This document shows, piece by piece, positions 16,869 to 26,733 of a stretch of 64,000 nt of DNA (positions are counted from its first letter, which is position 1; every line of letters begins with the position of its first letter). Origin of the DNA: Thermoflavifilum aggregans (GTDB lineage: Bacteria > Bacteroidota > Bacteroidia > Chitinophagales > Chitinophagaceae). The notes under the pieces are model-generated. The model was not told the DNA's origin. It made no database searches and saw nothing but the letters and a program-made list of their open reading frames with translations. A program made the position numbers and the translations under genes. The stretch is from NCBI RefSeq assembly GCF_002797735.1, contig NZ_PGFG01000001.1:2770001-2834000 (forward strand), given 5' to 3'.

Positions 16869-19154
16869 CTGAAGGTCATCCTTTTTGCGGCATTTCTGCT
16901 GTGCATCCACCACTGCAATCGTAACCATATTGACAATCTGCCTGACTGTGCTACCCAGTTGCAATACGTGCACGGGTTTTTTCATACCCAACAGGATCGG
17001 GCCAATAGCTTCAAATCCTGCCACACCCATCAGCAGATGATAGGCAATATTGCCGGCTGCCAGGTTCGGGAAAATCAGGGTATTCACATCGCCTTTCAGC
17101 AAATCGGTAAACGGATAATTGTCGCGCAGCACTTCTTTATTGAATGCCAGGCTGGCCTGGATTTCTCCATCTACCAGCAGATCGGGAGCTTTTTGTTTAA
17201 CGATTTGCACGGCATCGCGCACCAGAATGGCTTCCGGTGTGTCGCTGGTGCCAAAGTTGGAATACGAAAGCATGGCCACCACCGGTCTGATGCCAAACTG
17301 CTCCACTTCACGGGCCACCAGCAACGTGATGTCGGCCAGTTCTTCCGAAGTTGGATTCAGGTTGATGGTGGTATCGGCCAGAAACAACGGTCCTTTGCGG
17401 GTAAGGATAATGTACATGCCGGCCACCCGCTTCACGCCGGGCTCTGTGCCGATGATTTGCAAAGCCGGGCGGATGGTATCCGGATAATTGCGCAACAAGC
17501 CGGAAATAAAAGCATCAGCTTCGCCAGTTTCTACCATCATGCAGCCAAAGGGAGTTCGGGAACGCATGGCCTTACGGGCTTCATACAAATTCACCCCGCG
17601 TCGTTTTCGCTTATCAAAATAAATTTCTCCGAAACGAAAACGTTTTTCCTCCATCTCGTCGGCTTGCGGATCAATAATGGGTACGTCCGGCAATTCAATG
17701 CCATTTTCCTGCATGAGCCTCTCGATTTTGCGTTTGTCACCCAGCAGAATAGGATGAGCAATTTTTTCCTCCAGCACAATTCGGGCAGCCTTGAGGATTT
17801 TGACATTGTCTGCATCGGCAAAAACTACTTTGCGGGGGTCCTTGCGCGCCTGTGCCCCCAGCGAACGAATGAGCTGGTTATCCAGCCCCAGCCTGTTGTT
17901 GAGCTCCACTCGATAAGCCTCCCAATCGGTAATTTGTTTCTGCGCCACGCCGCTTTCCATGGCTGCTCTGGCCACTGCTGGGGCTACCGTCGTAATAAGC
18001 CGGGGATCAAAAGGTTTGGGGATAATGTAGTGCCGGCCAAACGAAAGCGTCTTTTCCCGGTAGGCAATATTCACAATATCGGGCACCGGCTGGCGGGCCA
18101 GTTCTGCCAGTGCATGCACGGCGGCCAGCTTCATGGCTTCATTGATCTGAGTAGCACGCACGTCAAGGGCGCCCCGAAAGATATAGGGAAAGCCCAATAC
18201 ATTGTTGACCTGATTGGGATAATCCGAACGCCCGGTGGCTATAATGATATCGGGACGAACCCGGATAGCGGTTTCATAATCAATTTCGGGTTCAGGGTTG
18301 GCAAGGGCAAATACGATCGGATCTTTAGCCATCGCGGTCAACATATCGGCTGTGAGCACATTGCCCACACTTAATCCCAGAAAAACATCGGCACCTACCA
18401 GCGCTTCGGCCATGGTTTTAACCGGCAGATTCGTGGCAAAAGCCCGGCGGATCTCATCCAGATCGGTACGATCAGTGCTGAGCACACCCTCTTTATCAAA
18501 CATGATGATATGCTCTTTTTTGGCTCCCAAAGCCAGATATAATTTGGCGCAGGCAATAGCTGCTGCACCAGCTCCGCATACCACAATTTTTACCTGATCT
18601 ATTTGCTTGCCTACCAGCATTAAAGCATTGATAAGTGCGGCACCTGATATGATAGCCGTGCCGTGCTGATCATCGTGCATGACGGGAATATGCATTTCCC
18701 GGCGCAGGCGTTCTTCAATGTAAAAACACTCCGGGCTTTTGATATCCTCCAGGTTAATGCCGCCAAATGTGGGTTCCAGGGCTTTTACTACCTGTACAAA
18801 TTCATCCACATTTCTGGCATTCACTTCCAGATCAAACACATCAATGTCGGCAAACATTTTAAACAGCACGCTTTTCCCTTCCATCACGGGTTTGCTGGCT
18901 TCAGGACCTATATCGCCCAAACCTAGCACGGCTGTACCATTGGTGATAACAGCCACCAGATTCCCTTTGGCGGTATACTGGTAAACGGCTTCCCGGTTCC
19001 GATGAATTTCCATGCAGGGCTGGGCAACTCCAGGAGTATAGGCCAATGAAAGATCACGCTGGGATTTGGTTTCCTTGGTGGGGACCACCTCAATTTTTCC
19101 GGGACGGTCTTTGGCATGGTATTGCAAAGCATCCTGCCGGGTAGTGTCGTTCAT
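16866..19154 (-). CDS. maeB: NADP-dependent malic enzyme with phosphotransacetylase-like domain
   Basis: The 762-residue protein is a MaeB-type malic enzyme that decarboxylates malate to pyruvate and produces NADPH. The N-terminal malic domain has [11 protein letters not shown] and DDQHGTAI, and the NAD(P)-binding domain has [15 protein letters not shown]. From about residue 430 a phosphate acetyl/butyryltransferase-like domain follows ([16 protein letters not shown] onward); in this family it is usually regulatory rather than catalytic. Length is typical. The TGA stop (16868-16866) lies inside the 3' end of tRNA-Arg on the other strand. Confidence 0.95.
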   Translation of the reverse strand: MNDTTRQDALQYHAKDRPGKIEVVPTKETKSQRDLSLAYTPGVAQPCMEIHRNREAVYQYTAKGNLVAVITNGTAVLGLGDIGPEASKPVMEGKSVLFKMFADIDVFDLEVNARNVDEFVQVVKALEPTFGGINLEDIKSPECFYIEERLRREMHIPVMHDDQHGTAIISGAALINALMLVGKQIDQVKIVVCGAGAAAIACAKLYLALGAKKEHIIMFDKEGVLSTDRTDLDEIRRAFATNLPVKTMAEALVGADVFLGLSVGNVLTADMLTAMAKDPIVFALANPEPEIDYETAIRVRPDIIIATGRSDYPNQVNNVLGFPYIFRGALDVRATQINEAMKLAAVHALAELARQPVPDIVNIAYREKTLSFGRHYIIPKPFDPRLITTVAPAVARAAMESGVAQKQITDWEAYRVELNNRLGLDNQLIRSLGAQARKDPRKVVFADADNVKILKAARIVLEEKIAHPILLGDKRKIERLMQENGIELPDVPIIDPQADEMEEKRFRFGEIYFDKRKRRGVNLYEARKAMRSRTPFGCMMVETGEADAFISGLLRNYPDTIRPALQIIGTEPGVKRVAGMYIILTRKGPLFLADTTINLNPTSEELADITLLVAREVEQFGIRPVVAMLSYSNFGTSDTPEAILVRDAVQIVKQKAPDLLVDGEIQASLAFNKEVLRDNYPFTDLLKGDVNTLIFPNLAAGNIAYHLLMGVAGFEAIGPILLGMKKPVHVLQLGSTVRQIVNMVTIAVVDAQQKCRKKDDLQ

Positions 19155-19249
19155 AATTCAACAGGCTTAGTTCGTGCAAGTTAACAAACCTCGTGCAGAA
19201 GCCCCCTCTGCAAATGGGGATTGCTTATCTTTACACCAAACAAAATGGC

Positions 19250-19678
19250 ATGATTCAACGCATTCAGACCGTTTACCTGCTGCTATCAGGCCTTTGTGCT
19301 GTGCTGAGCTGGAAGATTCCCTTTGGTAAAGTAGAACTGCTCAATCAGCCTGTGAAAGTATATGTAGCCAATGATAGCTTTCCGCTGACATTGTTGATGA
19401 TCCTGGCCATTCTCCTTGCAATTATTGCGATTTTTCTTTTCAAAAAACGCCGCCTGCAGCTACGCCTTAGCTGGCTGGGATTTCTGGTTGGAGCTGTTAC
19501 CTTGTTCCTGGAATATTCCATCGTGCACGGTTTTCAGACACAAGCCGCCCCGGTGCAACGGGCTTATTACTGGATAGGTATTGCGCTGCCCGTATTGATG
19601 ATGTTGTTTTTCCTGCTGGCTGCCCTGGGTATCCGCAGGGACGAAAAACTGGTACGCTCGCTCGACCGGCTCAGGTGA
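19250..19678 (+). CDS. DUF4293 family membrane protein
   Basis: The 142-residue product starts MIQRIQTVYLLLSGLCAVLSW, the conserved opening of the Bacteroidota-specific DUF4293 family, and has four predicted membrane helices. Function is unknown. ATG 19250 is chosen because the signature begins there, although the frame is open further upstream. It diverges from maeB and ends just before the convergent T9SS protein gene. Confidence 0.85.
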   Translation: MIQRIQTVYLLLSGLCAVLSWKIPFGKVELLNQPVKVYVANDSFPLTLLMILAILLAIIAIFLFKKRRLQLRLSWLGFLVGAVTLFLEYSIVHGFQTQAAPVQRAYYWIGIALPVLMMLFFLLAALGIRRDEKLVRSLDRLR

Positions 19679-19681
19679 GCC

Positions 19682-20917
19682 CTACAGGTGCAATACCGGA
19701 AAGGCATACGCGGGTGTTTTCCATTCTTGTATCCACAAATAGTAGAATCCGGCGGGCATCGCCTGAAGCGGAATTTCCAGCCGGTTCTCTCCTGCATGCA
19801 ATTGTCCGCTCCAAACCATTCTCCCCGCGAGGTCAAGCAACCGGCATTCGATCCTGTTTTCCGCAGGCATGTTCCATTCCACATACAACCAGTTGCCGGC
19901 GGGGTTAGGATAGATGCGTTTCAGATATTGGGCACGAAATATCACCCGCACGACAGGGCTGTATGCGAATCGTCCATCCAGATCAACCATCTGCAGCCGG
20001 TAAAATAAATTCTTGGCCGCTTCAGGGTAATCAGTAAAATCATACGATCGGGGTAAATCGCTGTGCCCCGCTGCCGGTATTTGTGCAATCGCCTGAAAAT
20101 GGAAACCATCGTTGCTTCGTTCTACCACAAAATGAGAAGTATTTTGCTCGCTGTCTGTAGTCCAATGCAGGGCAACTGCTGATTTGATCACCTCTGCCGT
20201 AAATGAAACCAGCCGCAACGGCATGTTTTCTTCATGAGCTTCCACTACCAGGTTGTCAATCCCAATGCGGGGGCGCGATCCTGTGCTGCCTCCCGGACTA
20301 TTGAAACTGTAAAAACGAAAAATGACGATATGATCGGCCAGGCTATCGGGCAAAACTGTTGAAATACGGACGGTGGTATCCTGATAATTGATGGCTTCAA
20401 ACTGCAAATCCGGAATCAAATGAAACGTCTGCGTATCGGTGCTGTAATACACCTGTAACTTGGCACGCCTGTTGGAACCCGGATTTCCGTTATGTATAGC
20501 AGAAACATCCAGCGCCAACCTTCCGGGTAGGATATGAGCAAAGTCTACCCAGAAATCTATAGCCAATGCAGCGGAATTATCTTGACTGCCCGAGGTAAGC
20601 AGTTCCAGATAAGTCTCGGATGTGGTTGATGGACTTTTATGCACGCCCGGAGTTAAATAAGGTTTAGCGAAGGTATCCGTTGATATGGTAGTAGTGACTC
20701 CGTCGGGGATAGTGCCACCGGCATGTATGCCTACGGGCGACCAGTGTTCGGCACCGGCTCCCGAGGTAAAACCATCCTGCCAGCTGCGTAAGCTGTCAAA
20801 ATCTTCTTCAAACCGTAAATTCGGTTGATTCACCAGTTTTACTGGAATCTGGCTCCAGGCATAGAATGAGGGATACACACTCATTCCCGCATACAATAGG
20901 GCTGTCCAGGTTTTCAT
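19682..20917 (-). CDS. Secreted protein with type IX secretion sorting domain
   Basis: The 411-residue protein has a signal peptide (to about residue 24, YAWSQ), a central beta-sandwich-like region without a recognisable catalytic motif, and a C-terminal type A sorting domain of about 80 residues (KRIYPNPAGNWLYVEW, LLDLAGRMVWSG, MPAGFYYLWI). This domain directs export across the outer membrane by the type IX system. The segment with LHWTTDSEQNTSHFVVERS is a fibronectin-like repeat often preceding the sorting domain in Bacteroidota. The role of the passenger is unknown. ATG 20917 is preferred over TTG 20923. Confidence 0.85.
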   Translation of the reverse strand: MKTWTALLYAGMSVYPSFYAWSQIPVKLVNQPNLRFEEDFDSLRSWQDGFTSGAGAEHWSPVGIHAGGTIPDGVTTTISTDTFAKPYLTPGVHKSPSTTSETYLELLTSGSQDNSAALAIDFWVDFAHILPGRLALDVSAIHNGNPGSNRRAKLQVYYSTDTQTFHLIPDLQFEAINYQDTTVRISTVLPDSLADHIVIFRFYSFNSPGGSTGSRPRIGIDNLVVEAHEENMPLRLVSFTAEVIKSAVALHWTTDSEQNTSHFVVERSNDGFHFQAIAQIPAAGHSDLPRSYDFTDYPEAAKNLFYRLQMVDLDGRFAYSPVVRVIFRAQYLKRIYPNPAGNWLYVEWNMPAENRIECRLLDLAGRMVWSGQLHAGENRLEIPLQAMPAGFYYLWIQEWKTPAYAFPVLHL

Positions 20918-21104
20918 GTTCAAAGGGTATTTATGATCCGTTCAAGGTTGCCGGAAATATTTGCAACACCTGATCCCAACTGCACAGCAGGGTGATTTTT
21001 CGGAGGATAGGTAAAACGGGAAAGAGTTTACCGCGAAGAATCCGTTTCAATCACGATGGAAGAAAATTAAAACAGATTCACGAGTTGTGCAAGTAGTTTT
21101 TTAT

Positions 21105-22058
21105 TCAGGTAATCACATGGATGGGATGCCCTTCCTGAAAAGCTTTCAGGTTTTCAACGATCTGCATCAGCAATCGCTGCCTTGCTGCACGGGTAGCCCA
21201 AGCCTGATGGGGAGTAATGATGCAGTTTCTGGCCCACAACAATGGGTGATCGGCTGGCGGAGGTTCTGTGGAGAGCACGTCCAGGCCGGCGCCGGCAATT
21301 TGTCCTTTATTCAGGGCTTCGGCCAGATCGTTTTCCTCAATCAGTCCTCCGCGGGCGGTATTGATAAGAAAAGCACCCGGCTTCATCAGCGACAACAGAG
21401 CCTTATTCACAAAACCGGCGTTGCTGGCTGTGAGCGGACAATGCAGGGTAACCACATCGGCCTGCCGAAAACAGGTTTGCACATCTACAAATTCCACCCC
21501 ATCCATCTGATCACGCTCCGGATGGGTATGCACGGCCAGCACACGCATGCCCATAGCCAGACCAATCCTTGCCACAGCCTGACCTATCCGACCCAAACCT
21601 ACAATGCCCAGCGTGAGTCCGTGTAATTCAATCAATGGCGTCAATTGATAGCTAAAGTCCGCACAGGCCGTCCAACCGCCCTCATGCACACTCTGGTTGT
21701 GCAGCCCTACATGCTGGGTGAGCTCCAGCAGCAGGGCAAATGTATGCTGAGCTACGGAAAACGTACTGTAATCGGGCACATGGGTAACCACAATACCTTT
21801 TTTTCTGGCTGCAGCAATATCTACCACATTGTAACCTGTAGCCATCACGCCGATATATTGCAGGGAAGGAGCCCGTTGGATGACATCGCCCGGTATTACC
21901 ACTTTATTGGTAAGGATGGCATCGGCATGTGCTACGCGATCCCATACCTGATCGGGCCTGGTACGATCGTAAATGTGCACCTCACCCAGATTCAACAGAG
22001 GTTCCCAGCTTAAATCACCCGGATTCAGGGTATATCCATCCAATAGGGCTATACGCAT
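21105..22058 (-). CDS. D-2-hydroxyacid dehydrogenase (glycerate dehydrogenase-like)
   Basis: The 317-residue enzyme has an NAD-binding Rossmann motif GIVGLGRIGQAVARIG near residue 150 and the three catalytic residues of the family: Arg in NTARGG, Glu in LSTEPP and His in ITPHQAW. The substrate-binding segment ATGYNVVDIAAA and the order of motifs fit HprA-like glycerate/hydroxypyruvate reductases best. It is cytoplasmic and stands alone on the minus strand. Confidence 0.88.
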   Translation of the reverse strand: MRIALLDGYTLNPGDLSWEPLLNLGEVHIYDRTRPDQVWDRVAHADAILTNKVVIPGDVIQRAPSLQYIGVMATGYNVVDIAAARKKGIVVTHVPDYSTFSVAQHTFALLLELTQHVGLHNQSVHEGGWTACADFSYQLTPLIELHGLTLGIVGLGRIGQAVARIGLAMGMRVLAVHTHPERDQMDGVEFVDVQTCFRQADVVTLHCPLTASNAGFVNKALLSLMKPGAFLINTARGGLIEENDLAEALNKGQIAGAGLDVLSTEPPPADHPLLWARNCIITPHQAWATRAARQRLLMQIVENLKAFQEGHPIHVIT

Positions 22059-22136
22059 GTGAAATAATCATTTTGGATAAAAAAGAAAACAAACAGATCA
22101 CTCATTGAAAAAGCCCGGAAATTTGTCTTTAAATCA

Positions 22137-22158
22137 GGACAAAAATTGAAAATTGTCC
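22137..22158. promoter_or_regulatory. Inverted repeat upstream of the alpha-galactosidase gene
   Basis: GGACAA and TTGTCC flank a 10-base AT-rich spacer, 48 bases before the ATG. It could be an operator for sugar-dependent control or a leader hairpin. No regulator gene is adjacent. Confidence 0.3.
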
Positions 22159-22205
22159 GGGATTGTTCAAAAATTTGTGTTTATTCATCTAAAAAACCTG
22201 CTACC

Positions 22206-23399
22206 ATGTTCAAATTTTCTGTTTCCCGCCTGCTTTGCCTGAGTTGGATATGCTTTTCAGCTCTGTGTTTTTCTGCACGTGCCCAAGTCTCCCGGGCTTC
22301 TTCCGTAACCCCCAACGGGCTGGCTCCCACGCCTCCCATGGGCTGGAACAGCTGGAACCATTTCGGGTGTAATATCTACGAAAACATCATTAAGGAAATG
22401 GCTGATGCCATGGTTTCTAGTGGTATGAAAGATGCGGGATATGCATACATCAATATTGATGATTGCTGGATGGATACCGTGCGTGATGCCCAAGGCAGGC
22501 TGCAGGCCGATCCGAAGCGTTTTCCGCATGGCATCAAATGGCTGGCCGATTATGTGCACAGCAAAGGATTGAAACTGGGTATTTATTCTTCCGCAGGCAC
22601 CAAAACCTGCGCAGGCTATCCGGCTAGCCTGGATCATGAAGAAATTGATGCAAAAACGTTTGCCAGCTGGGGCGTGGATTATCTGAAATATGACAATTGC
22701 TACAATCAAGGACGCCCGCTCATAGAGCGCTACCAGGCTATGCAGCAGGCATTGGCTCATTGTGGGCGTCCCATTGTATTTAGCATCTGCGAATGGGGGC
22801 TGGAAAACCCCTGGGAATGGGCTCCCCGGCTGGGTAATCTTTGGCGAACGACCGGTGATATCCGCGATAGCTGGGAAAGTGTGATGAGCATTCTCGATCA
22901 GCAAGTAGGCCTTGCCAAATATGCAGGACCCGGCCACTGGAACGATCCGGATATGCTGGAAGTGGGCAATGGTGGAATGACCACCACCGAATACCGGGCC
23001 CATTTCAGCCTGTGGTGTATCCTGGCTGCCCCACTGATTGCAGGCAATGACCTGCGCCACATGAGTCCAGAAACCAAAGAAATCCTCACCAACCAGGATA
23101 TGATTGCTGTAGATCAGGATCCACTCGGAAAAGAAGGATATAAACTGCAGGATGAGGGCGATGAGGAAATCTGGGTAAAGGAAATGTCTGACGGTAGCCG
23201 GGTGGTGCTTTTCCTGAACCGAGGCGAACATACAGCATTTATGACTACTGACGCCCACCAGGCAGGCCTTCCTGATGCACCGCAATACCGGCTCAGAGAC
23301 CTGTGGTCCCATAAGGAATCACACACCGAATCCCTAATCCGTGGCTTTGTACCATCCCACGGTGTGCTGGTATTCCGCGTGTGGCCGGTAAAATCATAA
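22206..23399 (+). CDS. Alpha-galactosidase, glycoside hydrolase family 27
   Basis: The 397-residue exported enzyme has a signal peptide (to ARAQ, residue 27) and a complete (beta/alpha)8 GH27 domain. The N-terminal signature is PPMGWNSWNHFGCN. The nucleophile Asp163 is in LKYDNC and the acid/base Asp218 is in TTGDIRDSW. The C-terminal beta-sandwich from about residue 310 closes the protein. It would remove terminal alpha-linked galactose from oligosaccharides or galactomannan in the periplasm or outside the cell. ATG 22206 is chosen because the signal peptide starts there. Confidence 0.95.
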   Translation: MFKFSVSRLLCLSWICFSALCFSARAQVSRASSVTPNGLAPTPPMGWNSWNHFGCNIYENIIKEMADAMVSSGMKDAGYAYINIDDCWMDTVRDAQGRLQADPKRFPHGIKWLADYVHSKGLKLGIYSSAGTKTCAGYPASLDHEEIDAKTFASWGVDYLKYDNCYNQGRPLIERYQAMQQALAHCGRPIVFSICEWGLENPWEWAPRLGNLWRTTGDIRDSWESVMSILDQQVGLAKYAGPGHWNDPDMLEVGNGGMTTTEYRAHFSLWCILAAPLIAGNDLRHMSPETKEILTNQDMIAVDQDPLGKEGYKLQDEGDEEIWVKEMSDGSRVVLFLNRGEHTAFMTTDAHQAGLPDAPQYRLRDLWSHKESHTESLIRGFVPSHGVLVFRVWPVKS

Positions 23400-23461
23400 T
23401 GTCAGCATAATTTCAGAATTCTATTTCAGGAAGATTTGTTTAGTCCTTTTCCTTATTTACC

Positions 23462-23478
23462 GGCGTAATTTGTACGCC
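23462..23478. promoter_or_regulatory. Perfect inverted repeat over the promoter of the AhpD-like gene
   Basis: GGCGTA and TACGCC flank ATTTG. The spacer is part of TAATTTG, a one-base-short version of the -7 element, 12 bases before the ATG. A repressor or redox activator could bind here. Confidence 0.4.
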
Positions 23479-23489
23479 AAAAAAAGGAT

Positions 23490-23933
23490 ATGTCTTCTCA
23501 GCGAATAGATCTTCCTGCCCTGGCGCCTGAAGCTTATGAAGCAATGAGGGGGCTGGAAGCCTATATCCGCCAAAGCAGGCTCGATCGTAGGTTGTATGAG
23601 CTGATCAAAATCAGAGCATCCCAAATCAATGGTTGTGTATTTTGTCTGAACATGCATACACGCGAAGCACGCGCCCTCGGCGAAACCGAACAACGCATTT
23701 ACGCTTTGAATGCCTGGCAGGAAGCTCCTTACTATACCGAAAAGGAAAGAGCAGCACTGGCGCTTACCGAAGCCATTACCCTGATTGCCGACACCCGCGT
23801 TCCCGATGAGGTGTTTGAAGCTGCGCGACAGCATTTTGATGAAAAGGAACTGGCCGCACTCATCATAGGCATTACCACCATCAATGCTTGGAACCGTCTG
23901 GCCATCACGGCACGCGTACCCCCGAAAGATTAA
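23490..23933 (+). CDS. Carboxymuconolactone decarboxylase / AhpD-like protein
   Basis: The 147-residue cytoplasmic protein carries the AhpD-type redox centre NGCVFCLNMH with Cys49, Cys52 and His56, and the flanking helices (LYELIKIRASQI) of the family. AhpD-like proteins reduce peroxiredoxin-linked thiols, and related members act as alkylhydroperoxidases. Length agrees with stand-alone members. The following EamA gene starts 51 bases downstream with its own promoter element. Confidence 0.9.
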   Translation: MSSQRIDLPALAPEAYEAMRGLEAYIRQSRLDRRLYELIKIRASQINGCVFCLNMHTREARALGETEQRIYALNAWQEAPYYTEKERAALALTEAITLIADTRVPDEVFEAARQHFDEKELAALIIGITTINAWNRLAITARVPPKD

Positions 23934-23952
23934 ATGAAACCCATACAAAGGC

Positions 23953-23960
23953 TACCTTTG
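23953..23960 (+). promoter_or_regulatory. Bacteroidota -7 element for the EamA gene
   Basis: TACCTTTG matches TAnnTTTG and lies 24 bases before ATG 23984. This supports that ATG over the longer frame that overlaps the AhpD-like gene. Confidence 0.5.
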
Positions 23961-23983
23961 CAACTGCTGAATTATTTCTCTTC

Positions 23984-24961
23984 ATGTACTTCCCTGCTTC
24001 CCTGCGCTTACGCCGCTATCTGACACCTTCTTACTTAGCTGTTGCACTGGTGAGTTTCTTCTGGGGTACTACCTATCCGGCTATCCGGGTGGGTGTGGCG
24101 CACATGCCTGGATTGATGCTGGCCTCGGTGCGGCAAACGCTTGCTGGAACCTTGTTGGTTTTGTTTTATCTTCTGAAAGGACAGGCCCTACCCCGACCAT
24201 CGGAAATGGGCAAGCTGCTGATGATGGGACTCCTGCTGCTGGGTATCAGCAATGGACTTTTGAGCTGGGCTGAACAATATCTTCCCAGCGGACTAGCTGC
24301 TATTATGGCTGCCACCTGCCCGCTTGCCATTGTATGGTTTAGCATTTGGTTCCTGCCTGGAGCCAGATTTACGGGCGGATTATATCTTGGGATGGTGTTG
24401 GGTCTCTGTGGCATTGCCATTATCTTTTCACCGGAAATTTTTCATACCCCCACGCATGGATTTTTGCTAGGAGCGGGGCTCATCCTTTGTTCCGTTGTAA
24501 GCTGGTCAGGTGGTACCATTTATGCTGCCCGGCATCCGCTTCCCCTTCCCCTGCTGTATGCAACCGGCTGGCAGATGCTGCTGGGAGGCGTTACTCTGAT
24601 GCCGATCTGTGCGGTTTCAGGTCAGTATATTCCATTGACACGCGTCCCCTCGGAAGCATGGTGGGCTATCAGCTATCTGATTGTATTTGGCTCCATGATT
24701 GGTTATGTGGCGTATGTGTACGCCATTTCCACCCTGCCTCCGGCACAGGTGTCCATCTATGCTTACATCAATCCACTTGTGGCTGTAGCCATAGGTGCGT
24801 GGTGGCTGAAAGAACCGGTGACCTTGCGCACAATCCTGGGCGCAGGAGTTACGCTTGGCGGTGTATATCTGGTTCAGAAAAGTTTCAAACCTGCATCTTC
24901 TTCAAAATCTGCCTCCCCTCCTGCAAAGGCCGAAATTCCCGGAGTTCGGACACATCCGTAA
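23984..24961 (+). CDS. EamA/DMT family transporter (RhaT/RarD-like)
   Basis: The 325-residue inner-membrane protein has ten predicted helices in two EamA repeats. The first opens LVSFFWGTTYPAIRVGV, and the second ends INPLVAVAIGAWWLKEPVTL. The family exports amino acids or metabolites, and the substrate is not deducible. A longer frame from 23888 would overlap the preceding gene and ignores the promoter at 23953. Confidence 0.9.
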   Translation: MYFPASLRLRRYLTPSYLAVALVSFFWGTTYPAIRVGVAHMPGLMLASVRQTLAGTLLVLFYLLKGQALPRPSEMGKLLMMGLLLLGISNGLLSWAEQYLPSGLAAIMAATCPLAIVWFSIWFLPGARFTGGLYLGMVLGLCGIAIIFSPEIFHTPTHGFLLGAGLILCSVVSWSGGTIYAARHPLPLPLLYATGWQMLLGGVTLMPICAVSGQYIPLTRVPSEAWWAISYLIVFGSMIGYVAYVYAISTLPPAQVSIYAYINPLVAVAIGAWWLKEPVTLRTILGAGVTLGGVYLVQKSFKPASSSKSASPPAKAEIPGVRTHP

Positions 24962-24972
24962 TTGTAACAGGA

Positions 24973-25953
24973 CTATTCATGAGGCTTATTGTCCACAATA
25001 GCCTCTATTTGCTGCAAGATTTCATCCTGCAGCTGATGATAAAACTGAACTGCTTGCATGTTTTCCTCTAGCTGCGAAAGCCTGCTGGCTCCAAGTATTA
25101 CGGTACTCACATGCGGATTGCGTATACACCACGCAATGGCCAGCACAGCCAGACTCACGCCATAGGCATCAGCCATTCTTTGCAAGGCCTTTACCTTTTC
25201 AATATTTTGGGGTATCAGCAATTTTTCTTTTAACCATTCATATCCCGGAAGTCCCAACCGGCTATCGCGGGGAATACCTGCGTTGTATTTCCCGGTGAGC
25301 AGGCCCGAGGCTAGCGGGCTCCAGGTGGTAGTTCCCAATCCAATGCTTTCGTACAGGGGTAAAAATTCTTTTTCTACTTTTTCCCGATAAAAAAGGTTAT
25401 ACTGTGGCTGTTCCATAGTGGGGCCTATAAGCCCATAGCGTTCTGCAATCATGTGGGCTTCCATAATTTGAGCCGCACTCCATTCCGAAGTTCCCCAGTA
25501 GAGAATCTTGCCTTGCTGAAGCAAATGATTCATGGCCCATACCACTTCTGATACGGGTGTTTGCGGATCGGGGCGATGGCAAAAATATAAATCCAGATAA
25601 TCTACCTGCAGGCGCTGCAGGGCTTCATGACAGGCTTCTATGATATGCTTGCGGCTAAGTCCATGCTGGTTGGGCTTATTTTCCTTCCCATGCCAGCCAA
25701 AAAATACTTTGCTGGAGAGCACATAGGAAGAGCGTTCCCATCGTTTTTGTTTTAGCACTCTGCCCATCAGCTTTTCTGATTCGCCACCTGCATAACTTTC
25801 GGCATTATCAAAAAAATTAATCCCCTGATCGTACGCATAACCCATGAGTGTATCTGCCAGATGTTCATCCACCTGATGGTGAAAGGTAGTCCAGCTGCCA
25901 TAGGAAACTACGCTTAGCTGCAGGCCTGATTTTCCTAATCTTCTGTATTCCAT
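24973..25953 (-). CDS. Aldo/keto reductase, potassium-channel beta-subunit type
   Basis: The 326-residue NADPH-dependent oxidoreductase begins MEYRRLGKSGLQLSVVSYG. It contains the catalytic Asp and Tyr in FDNAESYAGGESE, Lys in LSSKVFF and His in YFCHRPD. The segment WGTSEWSAAQI and the cofactor loop LGASRLSQLEEN place it in the AKR6/YghZ-like group. It probably reduces small aldehydes such as methylglyoxal. ATG 25953 is the normal family start, and the longer frame upstream is not supported. Confidence 0.93.
   Translation of the reverse strand: MEYRRLGKSGLQLSVVSYGSWTTFHHQVDEHLADTLMGYAYDQGINFFDNAESYAGGESEKLMGRVLKQKRWERSSYVLSSKVFFGWHGKENKPNQHGLSRKHIIEACHEALQRLQVDYLDLYFCHRPDPQTPVSEVVWAMNHLLQQGKILYWGTSEWSAAQIMEAHMIAERYGLIGPTMEQPQYNLFYREKVEKEFLPLYESIGLGTTTWSPLASGLLTGKYNAGIPRDSRLGLPGYEWLKEKLLIPQNIEKVKALQRMADAYGVSLAVLAIAWCIRNPHVSTVILGASRLSQLEENMQAVQFYHQLQDEILQQIEAIVDNKPHE
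24981..25005 (+). terminator. Possible terminator of the EamA transcript
   Basis: GAGGCTTATTGT and ACAATAGCCTC form an 11-bp stem with one bulged T, followed by TATTTG. It overlaps the 3' end of the convergent aldo/keto reductase gene. Confidence 0.35.
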
Positions 25954-26110
25954 GGTGTAAGATTTTGCATGAGAAAGAAAATTAATTTTCCCGCCATCAT
26001 GTGTCAAGTATCAGAATTCACATTATGTGGACAAATTTTAATAGGTTTTATGGCATGGATGTTGGTAATTTTACCGAAAGGATTTTAGGTTAAAATAGGT
26101 TAAAGCGTTG

Positions 26111-26134
26111 AAGGCTCCGTTTATACGGGGCCTT
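26111..26134. terminator. Stem-loop downstream of lptC
   Basis: AAGGCTCCGT pairs with ACGGGGCCTT (10 bp, one wobble) around a TTAT loop, 6 bases beyond the lptC stop. T-runs are short in both directions, so termination may be imperfect or bidirectional. Confidence 0.55.
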
Positions 26135-26139
26135 AGCTT

Positions 26140-26730
26140 TTACGGGCCGGGCAATTCACTTTTGTTAACCATAATCTGGCTGTTTTCTACCTGCAGCACT
26201 TTATACGTTGTAAAATCAGCCGAAGCTTCCAACCCTTTGCCATAAATCAACTGAGAAGCCGTGGTAATTTTTACCTTGCCGGGAGCCACAAAAAGCTGGC
26301 GGCGGGGATCCCAGTACAGGCTATCACACTCCAGCCGTTCTCCCTTCACATTCATGACCACTACCTGATTTTCCACGGTAATGCGGTTGTTTTCCTCGTA
26401 CAACACACCTTCGCCTGCTGTTAAAGTTGACTGAACCCGCAGGCTGTCATCAAAGAAATGTGCCACCACGCCGCCATACATAACGACCCGGGGGGTATCG
26501 GTTTGATAATGTTTTAAATAGGGCGCCTGAATCTCTGCACGCACTTTGCCGCCCTGGCTGTAAAGAATACGCACACTATCGGCAGATTCCACATTGGTGA
26601 AGGGAGCATGCAGTGCATGAATATCTTCCAGTTTATTCACACATCCGGTCTGAAGGGAAAACAGCAAACCCACACTCCATAGTCCTATGCATTTGGCACG
26701 ACGCATCACACGTATGATTGATCTTTTCAT
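26140..26730 (-). CDS. lptC: LPS export protein LptC-like lipoprotein
   Basis: The 196-residue protein starts with a lipoprotein signal and lipobox LQTGC (Cys30). The mature part shows the LptC/OstA beta-jellyroll pattern: repeated short strands with VVMYGGVVAHFF, VVVMNVKGERLECDSLYWD and LIYGKGLEAS. LptC links the LptB2FG extractor to the periplasmic LptA bridge in lipopolysaccharide transport. Its start is 3 bases after the stop of the LON-domain gene, so the two are co-transcribed. Confidence 0.88.
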   Translation of the reverse strand: MKRSIIRVMRRAKCIGLWSVGLLFSLQTGCVNKLEDIHALHAPFTNVESADSVRILYSQGGKVRAEIQAPYLKHYQTDTPRVVMYGGVVAHFFDDSLRVQSTLTAGEGVLYEENNRITVENQVVVMNVKGERLECDSLYWDPRRQLFVAPGKVKITTASQLIYGKGLEASADFTTYKVLQVENSQIMVNKSELPGP

Positions 26731-26733
26731 GGG

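Noticed and set aside
16959-18374. Long open frame of 471 codons on the plus strand
   Set aside because: It lies wholly opposite maeB, whose motifs and length are unambiguous. The plus-strand translation has no domain pattern and is a shadow of maeB codon use.
22257-23312. Open frame of 351 codons on the minus strand
   Set aside because: It is antisense to the GH27 alpha-galactosidase, which has its catalytic motifs and signal peptide on the plus strand.
23457-23948. Open frame of 163 codons on the minus strand
   Set aside because: It mirrors the AhpD-like gene, which carries the conserved CxxC centre. The minus-strand product shows no recognisable motif.
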